Shown: piece by piece, positions 12,418 to 23,800 of the stretch
How the letters are laid out: the number at the start of each line of letters is the position of its first letter
Numbering within the stretch: position 1 is the first letter of the stretch
DNA from: Eucalyptus grandis
Taxonomy: Eukaryota; Streptophyta; Magnoliopsida; Myrtales; Myrtaceae
Length of the DNA stretch: 64,000 bases
Reading direction: 5' to 3'
NCBI RefSeq assembly: GCF_016545825.1
Contig: NC_052613.1
Span: 39,538,112 to 39,602,111, forward strand
Translations under genes and position numbers: made by a program
Notes under the pieces: generated by a model
What the model was told of the DNA's origin: nothing
The model's database searches: none
The model's input: the letters and a program-made list of their open reading frames with translations, nothing else

Positions 12418-13808
12418 AGCCTGAGGTTTCAGATCCTCGAAAACTCGGCAACGGCGAGAGACGCGCTAGCAAACCCAACTCCTGAAAATGTATAGAATGT
12501 GATCAGAGAGGTACGCCTTCAAGCTGTAGAAGCAGAGAGCGGCGGGGCTTGATCGGAGAGATGAAGGACGGGACGGCTTTAGAGATTGAGGCAGAAAATT
12601 TACTTCCTAATTGTGAGACATTGTGCCGGTAGGGGAAGGACTCGTGCGCTATACATTGTGCAATTGATATAACTTGGGGTACCGAACCGTTAGAAAAATC
12701 TTCTGAACTGAACCGAATACGAACCAAACCGAAATTCAGTTCGATTTTTCGGTTTTTAGCTCTTTCGGTTTTCTGTTTTTTTTTTTTTTTTTTTTTTTTT
12801 TGGGGATGGGGACGGGCGGACGGTTTACCTTCTATATATGCTCCTTAAAAAATTATTAGATTAATCCCTTTGTCTGATGCTCCAAAGAATCTTAACCCCA
12901 AGAAAAACCCCTTCGAAGAATGTTACAATGATAATGTTGGTACATTGCTGCTTTGTTATTGTGAAGTTCTTCAATGATACAATGTCGCAATGCTACTAGA
13001 AATGGTTAACATCATCCATTTTTCTATTTGTTTCTGTTGCTTTCTTAAAGTGTGCTTCCTAGTTTCTCAAAAGATGATCGAACCAGAACATTTCAACTCA
13101 AAACAATCACCAGAGAATCGTCCCCTTCTCCTTTCCCCGTATTTCAATGCCGAGATATTGCAATATACATCGAACATTCCAATCTTGTTCATTCAGTCAG
13201 CATTAGTTAACTTCATAATATGCCAGATCAGGATGTTGCAAACCCCACATATATAGCAATGAGGGTTTAAAAGTCGACTCCCATGATGTCGCAAATTGGC
13301 GGTTCTAGGTTAGAACTTAGTTGTTACTCCCTCCTGTGTGGCAGAGGCTGGCGGCGTCTTCTACCTGAGGGAGGGGGAGGACGAGCAGATGCCAGAGACG
13401 GAGGACGCCATTGGCGGCGGCAGCTCGGAGTTGGAGTTGATGACGAGTTCGTTGGATGGAGGCAATCGGAGACCTAGAAGTTGCCAAGAGAGCAACGCGA
13501 GCACAAACCTTATGATCGATCTCCACCTTGGAAACAGTCAGAGGCGAAGGGGGTCGTGAACCAGCTGTGACTGGCAGGGCTCTTGGAGGAGGCTACGTGC
13601 CAACCTCTGGCACATGACCGGTGAGGCTTTTGGGAGGGGGTGGCGGAGGCGGAGGGGGTGGGATGCACTGAGAAGGAAACAGAGGAGGATAGAGATAAAG
13701 GACTTGACCGAATTCATATACTCGTATTTTTATCACAAGATATACATCCAAACTTATTAACAGCTGCGAGGATTACTCTACCGAGCTTCCACAGCCGACC
13801 GACGAGTT

Positions 13809-14719
13809 CTACAACAAAGTCCTGCGACCATCGACCTCAGGAAGAATAGTGATGTCCTCGAGGTGATTATTACAAAACTCGTCAAAACTCGTTAAACCTT
13901 CAGGATCACGACCAACTCCAACTCCAGCACCAGCATTACCCGATGGGTTGTTCTCCAAATCCAGCACAGTCTGGATAGAGGGGTCTTTTGAGTAATCATT
14001 AAGGCAGGCGAAAAGCAACTCAGTATCCTTGATATCGGAGCACAAGGGGTTGGAAACCATTCCCGAGCCTTCACCGCCAGTAGCAGCCAAGTCGACCGGC
14101 GAGGTCAACGAAATGTCGTGATCAACACGTTCCTCATTGAAAGCCGCAAATGCAGGAGTAGTCTCGCAATTCTTTTCAGTTGAATTGATCTCGTCACCGT
14201 TCAAAATTTTAAAATCATCATCAGCACCGGTTTTAACCGCTGGGTAGTTCTCCAAATCCTTCGACTTCTCATGCAAGAAGCGGAGAAAGGCGAGGCACTT
14301 CCTGCTCCAGGAATCGCAGTCCTCCTTTGTCATGCAAGAATCGCACACTTTCTCCACTCAGTCCAGCCACTCTTGCGGAGAAAGGCGAGGCACTTCCTGC
14401 TCCAGGAATCGCAGCCCTCCTTTGTCATGCAAGAATCGCACACTTTCTCCACTCAGTCCAGCCACTCTTCCCAACCCTCCATCCGCATCACGTCGCCCTG
14501 AAGACGGCGGTAGGTGGAGGTCATCTCCGGGATCGTGGGTTCACAGACATAGTGGCATTTGCCCTTAGGGTTGATAGTGACGAGGGCGACGGGATTGCGG
14601 GTGAGTGTGTGGAATTCCTCGGTCTTTTTACGGAGGCCATTGCGCCTTTTACAGCGCGCTGTGGAGCGCTCCTTCGGGTCTTCGACAAATTTGATAACTT
14701 TCCGCCGGCGCCGGGCCAT
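13809..14719 (-). pseudogene. Type I MADS-box transcription factor pseudogene
   Basis: The ATG at 14719 opens an 88-residue frame that begins MARRRRKVIKFVEDPKE. It continues with the MADS-domain core pattern (KRRNGLRKKTEEFHTL ... PVALVTINPKGK), lacking the K-box style of type II factors. The frame ends at TGA right after GWEEWLD. The continuation lies in another frame (VEKVCDSCMTKE..., to the stop at 13809) and gives a 182-residue acidic tail. Two lesions explain this: an in-frame TGA after WLD, and a 95-bp tandem duplication (14282-14376 and 14377-14471) that shifts the frame. The TGA is in both duplicate copies, so it came first. The MADS subclass is uncertain. A short leader with a GA repeat (14755-14776) precedes the ATG. 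It lies inside the hAT element. Confidence 0.75.
14282..14471. repeat. 95-bp tandem duplication inside MADS pseudogene
   Basis: The word GGAGAAAGGCGAGGCACTTCC recurs at 14282 and 14377 with nearly identical following sequence. The period of 95 bp is not a multiple of three and therefore breaks the reading frame. Confidence 0.9.
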
Positions 14720-15179
14720 TGACAGTGGAGCGGTTGCTGAGTGATTTTGACTTGGAGAGAGAGAGAGAGAGAGAAAGATAGTTCAGCTTTGCGTTTTCCA
14801 TGGCTCGAGGTAATCTGCATCTGTTTACAGGAGTCAAGGGCTGTTTACGTTTCCTATAAAGGAAAGATAGTAACTGTATCCTTTGTTGTTTTCTCGTTTG
14901 TCGCCGGTAGGGAACTGGGAATGGAGCTAGAAGACACAGACCGATACAGCGGATGGGGAGAGGAGCTAAAAGAGAGAGGGACGAAGACTGGCGAGTGACT
15001 CTGTCATGGTCCTCTGTTTTGTGTCACTATCTTTCCACAACATTTTCCCATGAGTTTTGTTACGGCTAAAATATCACTTAACGGGTGAAAAGGTGATTCT
15101 ACGGAAATAAAATAATTTGAATAAATATTGCAACGACGGAGTGGTCAAATCTTACCGGTGTATAATTTTACCACAATTA

Positions 15180-15900
15180 ATAAAATAGTAAAGGGATAGA
15201 GAATTGCACAGAAAAATTTATCAACAGTGATACACAAAATGCCTTTGATCCCCTAACTAGTTAAGCATTTTTCAATCCCTTTCTCTATAATCTCAGCCGA
15301 ATGTTCAACCAAATGTCCTGGGATTTGATAAAAATTTAAAATTTTCTCTTGCAATTTTCAATCAACGTCTATAAAGTGAGCAGTAAGACACATGTAACTT
15401 AGATTTTGACATGAAGTCCACGTGTACAAACCCTTTGAGAAGTATCGGAAAAATATTTTTTCAATTTACTTCTTTCAACAGTCGTCCCTTAATGTGTTTC
15501 TTGAAGGGATGAAAAACTTTAGTTGAATTCTACTCACGACTCTCCAAAATGCCTCAAGTTCACCAATAATAAACATTATCGCTAAATCTTTTCGATTAAC
15601 ATCTTGATCAAATTTTCAAGGACAAACTGAAATAGAACTACCAACCCCAACATATTCATTCGAAGAATTTCTTTGTCTTTTCTCCATGTTCGCATATGGA
15701 TAATTCTTACATTTCCCTAAATGATTATGCGTCCCATGAGTACTAGAATAACCAATAATAGCCCCCACTAACCAATAATAGCCCCCACAATATAGACATT
15801 CGGCTTTATCTTGGCTATTGTCTATCTTTTTAAAGTATTCCCATGCGACCAATCTCAGCCTCTTTCTATTTATATCGCTAGATTCACTAATTAAAGATTC
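15180..15900 (-). pseudogene. hAT transposase relic (BED zinc finger plus core start)
   Basis: On the minus strand from about 15900, the frame reads ...RLVAWEYFKKID...AECLYCGGYY...THGTHNHLGKCKNYPY. This is a BED-type zinc finger with a Cys-x2-Cys pair and a following His/Cys set, as at the N-terminus of plant hAT transposases. After a stop, other frames continue with segments typical of the hAT core: FDQDVNRKDLA, GELEAFWRVVSRIQLKFFIPSR, SQRVCTRGLH and, further on, NFYQIPGH and IEKGIEKCL...GIKGILCITVD. A 20-bp tandem copy of GGGGGCTATTATTGGTTA-type sequence disrupts the finger near 15750-15790. Several stops and frameshifts occur, and the C-terminal dimerisation region is missing, so the relic cannot make a working enzyme. 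Confidence 0.75.
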
Positions 15901-18619
15901 GCTTATTGTATATTTGGCTTTGCCAATGATATTACGGACTTGACAAGGAGATTTACAAATGGCTTATCCTGAGTAGAAAGAAACTCTTTTCAGATTCACA
16001 AATGTGAAAAGTTGTCTAAAGTCATCAATAAATTAGTTAAAAGGCTATACCATGCAACCCACTTGTTTTATGCACAAGCAACTGACAATCATTCAATATG
16101 CAGCAGAATTACATCATAATACAATACATGATGTCCATGTTGCTAAGAGGATCAAATCATTAGCAGAAAGGCCCTAGCAATATCCCAAGTATGACGCAAT
16201 AAAGTTAGCAAGAAATTAGTACTCATAGATCAGCCAGAGGAACCATGCCAAATCCATGGTATGCGTCTATTTCAAATGACCGTGAAGAGGTCAGACTTTT
16301 CGTCGCAAAGTACTGTTCAAGCCCAAAATATTCTGGATCAAGCTTCAAAGGCCTGAATCTAGAAGGGGCAAAATGCACTCTGAACATGAAAGAGGACCTA
16401 AAAATTCCCACCAAGAAAACCAGAAAACAACCCCCTGCATCGGCCCAGAACTTCCATCAGAAATCCCACATACAACAACTAAATCGGCAAGTACCAGCCT
16501 TTTCAGTTTCTATCATCTCAGAAGGTGATTAAAACCAGAAATTCCACCTAGATTCATCACATTCCAATACAGAAATTAGGGGGGAAAACAATCAATAGCT
16601 GTAGATAGAGATACAGTCAATGATAACCCTTTGATGTTCTTCAGAGATCTAGGCAATCCCAGAACTTGACATAAAACAAGGCAGAGGGGAATCTAATTCC
16701 AAATAAGAGGAACACTTCCTTTAGGAGCTTCATTCAAGAACAGTAATGTCAACCAAGCTAATCATTTGACAATATGAAAAAGAAAAGCCTGACAGTAGGA
16801 AGAGAGTTTAACTAACTCCTACCTTGATTAAAAGTGCTTAACAAATTCATCCATCTGTTCCTTGTCCATTTTCACTATCTTAATGGTGGCAAAAAAGACC
16901 ATTAGAAATTCCCTTAAGTGGAAGCCTGATATTGTCCTTCTGGATAAGACATACACACCAAACCAATTTTTCCTTTTAACTCAAGCACCTTAGGCAACTA
17001 GATCTGCACTTCAAGAAGAAGTCCAATTCCACAGACAACTGACAGTATCGAAGTTTGGTATGACAGATAAGAGGATAGATCCCCAAACAACCTAGGAGCT
17101 CGCCTAACTAATGGGAACATGAAAAAGAACATAGGGTAGGAGTTCTTCAAATAAGTAGAGTATGAAAAAAGCCATAGAAATTATATTTGGCAGGCAAAGA
17201 CTGTTGGGACTTCATGCTGTAAGTCCTCGACTATGGATGGATAAAGATATCATATGTACAGGCTGTCGATTAATTAGCAGAGAAAATTTCAATACTAAAG
17301 CACCATGGGGCCCTGAGCATGATTGTTTATAAGAAAGGGATGCCATCAATTCGAGATCATTAAAGGTCATAAGGATGTTCTAGGGGAGTCCCTAGTTTTT
17401 ATGAAGGAACTGAATTTTACATCATGAAGAATTAAGAAAGAATTATCATCAGCAATACAAGACCTTAAGAAAGGATTCTCATTGGGAAACATACAAACGG
17501 AGGCAGCAAGCGGACTAACTGATGTTTTCTTTGTAAAAAGTGTGAAAGTGATGGTAAATCATCTGCACCAAAGCAATTCTCGACAACCTCCTATTCTCAC
17601 CTTTGTAATAACTAAAAGTGACAAATCCACTCGATTCATGAGAAGGTCTGAAATAGTGTTCTTGACATATTGCACTGCCTACAACCTACCCAAAAGCCAA
17701 TTAGGAGCAGATGAAACAGAAAACGAATAGTTTTAAGGGCTAACGCAGTAGCACAGATCAGAGTTCGCATCGTAGAAGAAAAACAAAACCTTCGCCTCGA
17801 CACCCACCAAGAAAACATCTCAAAGAACATAACAAATGGAGCAAAGCAAGAAAAAAGGAAAAAAACCCAGATAACCTCTGCATGCGACCCAAGGACAACA
17901 CCGAGAAAAAGAGCAGAAGAGATCTTTGCAGAGGAAGATAACGCAGAGCGATCAAAGGAGAATCTTACCGATTTGAACTAGCCCAGCTCACTGAGCAAGC
18001 AAGAGGCATCACAGATCTAAAGCCATTGGCGGTCCCTTAGTCTAGAGCAGAGCGCGCGCAAGACATGCTCGGCCCCTCAGTCACCGTTGCCGTCGTAGAA
18101 GGAAGAGGGACGAAGGATTCTCGATTTATCGCCGTCCCTGCCGCCGTCGCCGTCGTAGTTGCCGTCGCCATCGTCGTTGAGAGAACTCAGACGAGAACCG
18201 ATAAAAGCCAAGACGAGACACGAAAGGACTCAGAGACGAGAGTCGGGAGAGAACCGATAAAAAAAAAAAAATTTGGTTTTCGGTTTGTGCCTTTGTGGTT
18301 CGGTTAACCGATAAAAATTGAACTGATAAAAAAAATTTCGATTTTTGATGAAAACCGAATCGAAAACCGAACCAAACTGAAAAAATCAAATTTTTCGGTT
18401 TGGTTCAGTTCAGTTCGTAGTTCAGTTCGCGCTTCGGTCGGATCTTGACACCCCTAGATATAACCGTAAAGAATTTGTGTTTTAGATTTTCTCTTTTCCC
18501 TTCATCAATCAAATTATCATGCAAGCCCCCATAGTCGCATTGAGGATGCACGAGAAAAAAAGCTTGACAAGGGAGGACGGATCGGCAATGTACTTAGGAT
18601 ATGAAAATTAAGGATTTTA

Positions 18620-19370
18620 TAATTCATTCAAAAAATTATTCAAAAAGTCCTAAATTTATTACACTTTTTACATTTTATCAATTGAGTTTATCCGATCAAT
18701 TTTCTTTTATCAATTGAGTTTATCCGATCAATTTTCTTTGAGAATCCTTGATATGGATATTGATTGTCTATGTGATATAACTGGCGAAACCGATGTGAAC
18801 AAATTTTTATTAATTTTTAATTTTTATTAATTTTTAATTTTTTTGTATTTTCTTTTTCTTTAATTTTGCCAGTTGTTGGGCCTAGACAATGGCCAGCGAT
18901 TGGCCATAGGTGACGATCGGTGAGGGGCGACCTTGCCAGGATCTAGAGAAGGGTGACCTCGCTGGGCTGCTAAGATTGCCTCTCACTAGCTTTGAGCGAG
19001 GCTCAACCTCATTGGATCCTTGCATAAGCCTGGCAAGGTCGCCACTTATTAACCCTTAGCCTCTAGTGAGGTTGCCTTTCACTGCTCGTCTCCTGTGGCC
19101 AGTCACCAGCCCTTGGCTAGTCTTGAAGGCCAACAAAGAAAGAAGGGAAGACAAAAAGAAAGAAAAGAAAAGAAAATATAAAAGTTAACTAAAAATATAA
19201 AAATATTATGAAAAATTTAAAAAAAAAAAGTCTATATCATCATTGGCCGTGCCTTGTAAGATAGTTAACATCCATGTTAGTTATTTCCAGAAAAAAATTG
19301 GTAGGATGCATTATAATGATAAAATGTAAAAATATTTAGAACTAAAAATCAACACAATTAAAATAGTAAT
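18620..19370. mobile_element. MITE of a dispersed GC-core family
   Basis: The left part carries TTATCAATTGAGTTTATCC and related words; the right part carries inverted counterparts (GATAAAATGTAAAAAT, GGTAGGATGCATTATAATG). Between them is a GC-rich core of repeated 'GGCGACCTTGCC'-type words. Similar cores occur at 21.7, 26.3, 59.5, 60.4, 61.1 and 63.0 kb, so this is a family dispersed through the window. No coding capacity is seen. It abuts the left edge of the P450 fragment. The exact ends are approximate. Inside, a 34-bp stretch ending TTTATCCGATCAATTTTCTTT is tandemly doubled near 18680-18740. Confidence 0.5.
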
Positions 19371-19374
19371 CTTA

Positions 19375-20340
19375 TTTCAAGCGTGACTCGTCGATAAATC
19401 GAGACCATTGTTTGATCTATATAAAATAGAACTGACTACAACCTAAAACATTTTCTTAGTAAAACAAACAAACAAATAAATAAATGTGTAAAAAGTCTAG
19501 TCAGTTTTTCTCTTCCTATTATTTAGAAGACACCATTTTTTGGAATTTCTCTGATCCTGGGATATATTCACCGCCAGTTCGGACTCATTGGCCACCGTAA
19601 TTCAATGGGCCCTGGCCGAGCTAATCAACAATCCGAGGATGCTTGAAAAGGCGAGGGACGGGATAAGTCCCGTCGCCGGTGATAACAGGCTAGCGGATGA
19701 AGCTAACGCGGAATTGCTACCGTACGTCCAACCCGTCACAAAAGGAGGCGCTCTGTCTCCGCCCTACGATCCCGATCGGTCGCGCGAAAGTTGGTCCGGG
19801 ATTGCCGCATCAGAGGGTACGTGATCCCCGAAGACAACTTGCTGTTTGTGAACATTTGGGCCGTAGCTAGAGAACCAAAAGTGTGGGCCAACCATGTAGT
19901 TCAGCCCAGAGAGAGGTTTCCCGGGCACCCGAACGGGGGGTCATCGGCGTGAAGGGCCGATATCGTGACCCTGTTGTCATTCGGGTCCTGTCGGAGGGGC
20001 TGTCCAGGGATTTCGTTCGCGAAGCAGGAGTCGCCGATGACGCGGGTGGCGATGATCCAATGCTTCGATTGGCCACCGCGCAGTCAGGACGGAGGGCCCA
20101 GATTGACCGATCCCAGGGCTAAATGCGCTATTCCGTTTGCCTGTGTCGTCGCGTTTGGGTTTCTCTAGACTTCATGAGCCGCTGCCAGCTAGAAAATCCA
20201 TAAGTTTAGCAATTGGGTCCAAAATGACATAGTTGGGCTTTCTCGACACAAATGAATGTTAGGCTTGTCCAATTTCTTTGGATCTGAAGTTCCATTAGAT
20301 TAAGTTTCCCATTTTGTGTAATCCTTGCATTTTTTGGATG
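19375..20340 (+). pseudogene. CYP93 P450 pseudogene fragment (last intron end, last exon and 3' flank)
   Basis: This segment is a diverged copy of the right part of the intact P450 gene (about 40940-41940). It includes the tail of the last intron, the whole last exon from about 19569, and the 3' flank past the stop. It opens like the I-helix exon (DIFTASSDSLAT...[10 protein letters not shown]) and keeps pieces of the TLLFVNIWA and GCPG regions. Frameshifts break it near 19730-19800 and again around the heme-binding loop. The upstream exons are absent. With its homologous intron and 3' flank, it arose by DNA-level duplication, not retroposition. Confidence 0.85.
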
Positions 20341-20845
20341 TCAATTGAACATTCTGAGTACCACCGAATGAATAATTTTCGCTCTTCAGGGAGTACGCAA
20401 GGTATAATTGCTCGGGCAAAAACAGGATATTTGTAGGATAAATAGGTTGACAGAAAGCTGGAAAGATTAAGTAATGGTTATGAGAATGTATGTGAAAATG
20501 GTCGATGGATCAAATATGACATTAGCTAGTTCGAATGATTTCGCACGCTAACAGGCGAAATCCTACTTTACCCTTAGTATGGTGCAATTTCATCCGGGCG
20601 AACTCAATACTCTTTTTTTTTTTCCTTATCAAGTTAGTAAATTGAACATATTAATAAATGAACAAGAGAGAGCTTCTCAATTAACCCGGGTGAAAAAAAA
20701 AGAAGGTAAGAGGAGTAGATTTTTTGAAATACTTTTCTACAGCATTTCATGTCGCTGATTGTTCGTGATTTTAGATGCTTCGTGATATTGCTCTTAAATG
20801 GCCAGGACATGCTAGCTATTAAGAACTATCAGCATTTCTTAGAGG

Positions 20846-23800
20846 ACTTTTCGTTTTCTCGATAATTATAAGCCAAGAAGGATTGGACTTTGATATGCTC
20901 CATTTAAAACAATTAAGAAAGGAAAGGGGTTGGGATGAAGGCATCCAATTCAAAGCACAAATCTTCCTGGGAATTTAATTGGCAGATTTATTACACATGC
21001 GCAAACAAGACTATAGTCCGTTCGATATAGCCATAAGCTCTATTGTGCATTATGTGTTTGGTAATACATGTTTAACTCTGCACCACTTAAAAGCTATGGA
21101 TGTGTTACGGTTCTAAGGCGCTTGCTAAGTATCTTATAAAAGTTATAACATCCTTTTTCGTAACAAAAATATCATAGAAACCATGTCAAAACAAACACAA
21201 AAAATAAAAAATATGGAACCATTTGTCCAACAGTTTCAATAATAGATTGGAAGCTCCAATCTTAGGTCACAGTATCTTTCTTAGTAAAGAAGATCCTCTT
21301 GATTAGTAACGGAGTAATTAAATGCCAAAAAAAACTTTGTTTGAATAAATAGACCTTAAAAAAAAATGTCTCAATAGAGATATAGATCAATACTATTTTC
21401 AATAGAGAAGTCCCTTATGGTAAAATTATACTAAAGCCTTGTTGGGTAACTAGCCAATTCTTGATTATTTATGTTCTTTTGTTCCCAAAAAAAAAAAAAA
21501 AGAAATCCATTCGGTAATGTTAGCTAATTTTTCTATTCCCAGAAGCAGATTAGTGACCTGGGAATAGATTTAAAAAAAATAACAATAACTAAAAAAATTA
21601 CTTCTTTGCTCTTGAGAATAATTTTTGAAACTAAGTTTTTTTTTTTTTTTTTTTTTATTGCTCTTCTTTTCTTCTCTTCCTTGTCTAGTTGGTTGTCGGC
21701 CTCGGCAATGGCCAACAATTGGTTAGAGACGAGGTTCGACAACCTCACCAAAGCCTTGTCGGGGGCTCGCGAGGCTAACTTGAGGCTTGGCAAATGGCGA
21801 GAGGAGGTAGAAGAAGAGAGGAAAAAAGAGGAGAAAAAAGAATCTCAAAAAATTATTAAAAAATGAAAGAAATTATACATCAAAAAAAAAATTTAAGAGT
21901 CATACCAAACACATTCATGTTTCTTTTCTATTCGGGTAATAGAAATTATATACAGTTATCAAATGCGTTTGAATACACGAATAAAATAATAAAAACTACT
22001 TTTGAGTAGAAATTATTTCTAAAACAGAATGCTTACCAAATGCATTCTAAGTATTTTGTTAACAAGTGTCATAGAAGCCATTGAGAATACAATAAAACAT
22101 ATCAACGTGTTTTGGATATTGAGAGATATAACACATTTTGAAGAAATCACCCACTTCAAATGGTAATTCTTATGTTTATAAAGCACAATTTTTTTTGCCT
22201 AATTATGCTTATAAAGCACAATTAACAAGACTTAACAATCCCTTAAAGGCATTTTAAAAGATTTTTCTGATACAAATAATCAATTTTTTTATTGCTGAAG
22301 TTGGTCATAAAGGCAGATCTAGAATTAAATATAATCATTGTGGAAATAAGATTTCATAAATAAATGTGATTATCTCTACATTCTGTTTAGAAGTAGCTTT
22401 TATAATGAAAGTCTAACCACAAACAAATATGAAGATTGGAATAAGAAAGCTTAACCTGAATTGAAATTGAAATTGTAGGCAAAATATAATATGTAATGAC
22501 TCGGTCCATTGAGGCTAGGGAGTGGTTATTGGAACCAAAGAGCTTGGACAAGGAACGAGTCCTAGTAGGCGTCTAGGATGGCAAAAGGGACAACGATGAA
22601 CCAAATTTCACATTGAACGGGGAAATATCCTGCTTAGGCTATGTGGAAAAACTAGAATTAACTTACAAACGCCCTTTTATATAACGGCATACTTAGATTT
22701 GGAACTCCAAAATTAAGCATGCTCGAATTAGAGCACTACCAGAATATAGAACCTCTTAAGAAAGTGTTTGTTTATATGTCAAAAGGATAAAACTGTGAGA
22801 TTTTGTGGCATCCGAAATTTTGTAACGATCCTTAGATATACGACGGTCCACGACTAAGTGACGAGAGTATCGTCAGATTATGACATTAGCTCGTATCATC
22901 GTTGGATCGATGAGTTACATATGGAAATAGTTTGATCGTTGAATAAACTATAGATTTATCAAAGTCTCCTTAAGGTCATTAGTGATTACCGATGTCATGG
23001 ATTCATCCGATTGTGTCATCGATACCAAGGATTGAATTTTGTTATACCATCATCATCATCGGCACTATCTTGAACCCCACCGATTTGTGTATATTTTTCT
23101 TTTGGAGATACTACGCGACTTTATCACTTAAGTGTATATGGAACAAGAAAAGAATTTGAGTCATGAAAATGTACATTTGATAAATTGTTAAACCATGAAA
23201 CCATAGGACTGAAAATGCCCCAGGAATGTACAAGATTAAGGATCAAATTATGAGAAATTGAGCCACTAATTGCTGGCCCAAAACAGCCCAAAACAGCCCC
23301 ATATTAGTCGACACTTAAGTCAACTAATGGAGGAGGGATTGACCAAGAGGCCTCCACCGTTGGACACCTCATAGCATGCAGGAGGAGAGGTGGTCAACGA
23401 AGCTTCTTGGGAAGGCCACGTCTACAACCAGCTGCCTCTCGACCGAACATCCACCAAATAGCCTGCATGCAGCAATTAGTTTAATTAACAATTTTAGTAG
23501 GAAAAGTGCTCGTGTGTTCGAGCAAATAGAGAGAGAGAGAGTAATCGAGCGAGAGAGTGTGTTGGCAAGGGAAAGAAGGAGACCAGCCCCCACCGTGAGC
23601 ACGCCTGCTGCCACCGTTGACGCCACCTAGTTTCGCCATCGATTAAGTCGCGCCCGAAGTTCGCAAGTTGCCATTTTGCTTACTATGGTTGCGTCGGACT
23701 TAAGGCAAGTGAAAGTCCATTGATCTACATTATGTTGTGCTGTGGTTGTCTATTGAAGTGTAATAGATTTGGAGATGCTTGAATTTTGATGCCGGATGGT

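Larger units (their letters stand above)
12674..18456 (-). mobile_element. 5.8-kb hAT-superfamily element with dead transposase and MADS-box cargo
   Basis: The element is flanked by a perfect 8-bp direct repeat, GATATAAC, at 12666-12673 and 18457-18464; 8 bp is the hAT target-duplication length. The right terminus read inward is TAGGGGTGTCAAGATC, a common plant hAT end. The left is TTGGGGTACC, a degraded partner. Inside both ends lie inverted clusters of the same short words (AACCGAACC, GAACTGAACC, TTTTTCGGTTT), as expected of subterminal transposase-binding repeats. Inside, on the minus strand, are a C/T-rich leader-like stretch (about 18060-17760), a hAT transposase relic and a type I MADS-box pseudogene. 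Parts without genes (12680-13800 and 15900-18050) have T-runs and intron-like AT-rich sequence. Confidence 0.75.

Noticed and set aside
13640..13849. Plus-strand 69-codon frame
   Set aside because: It overlaps the end of the MADS pseudogene on the other strand and lies inside the hAT element without a domain.
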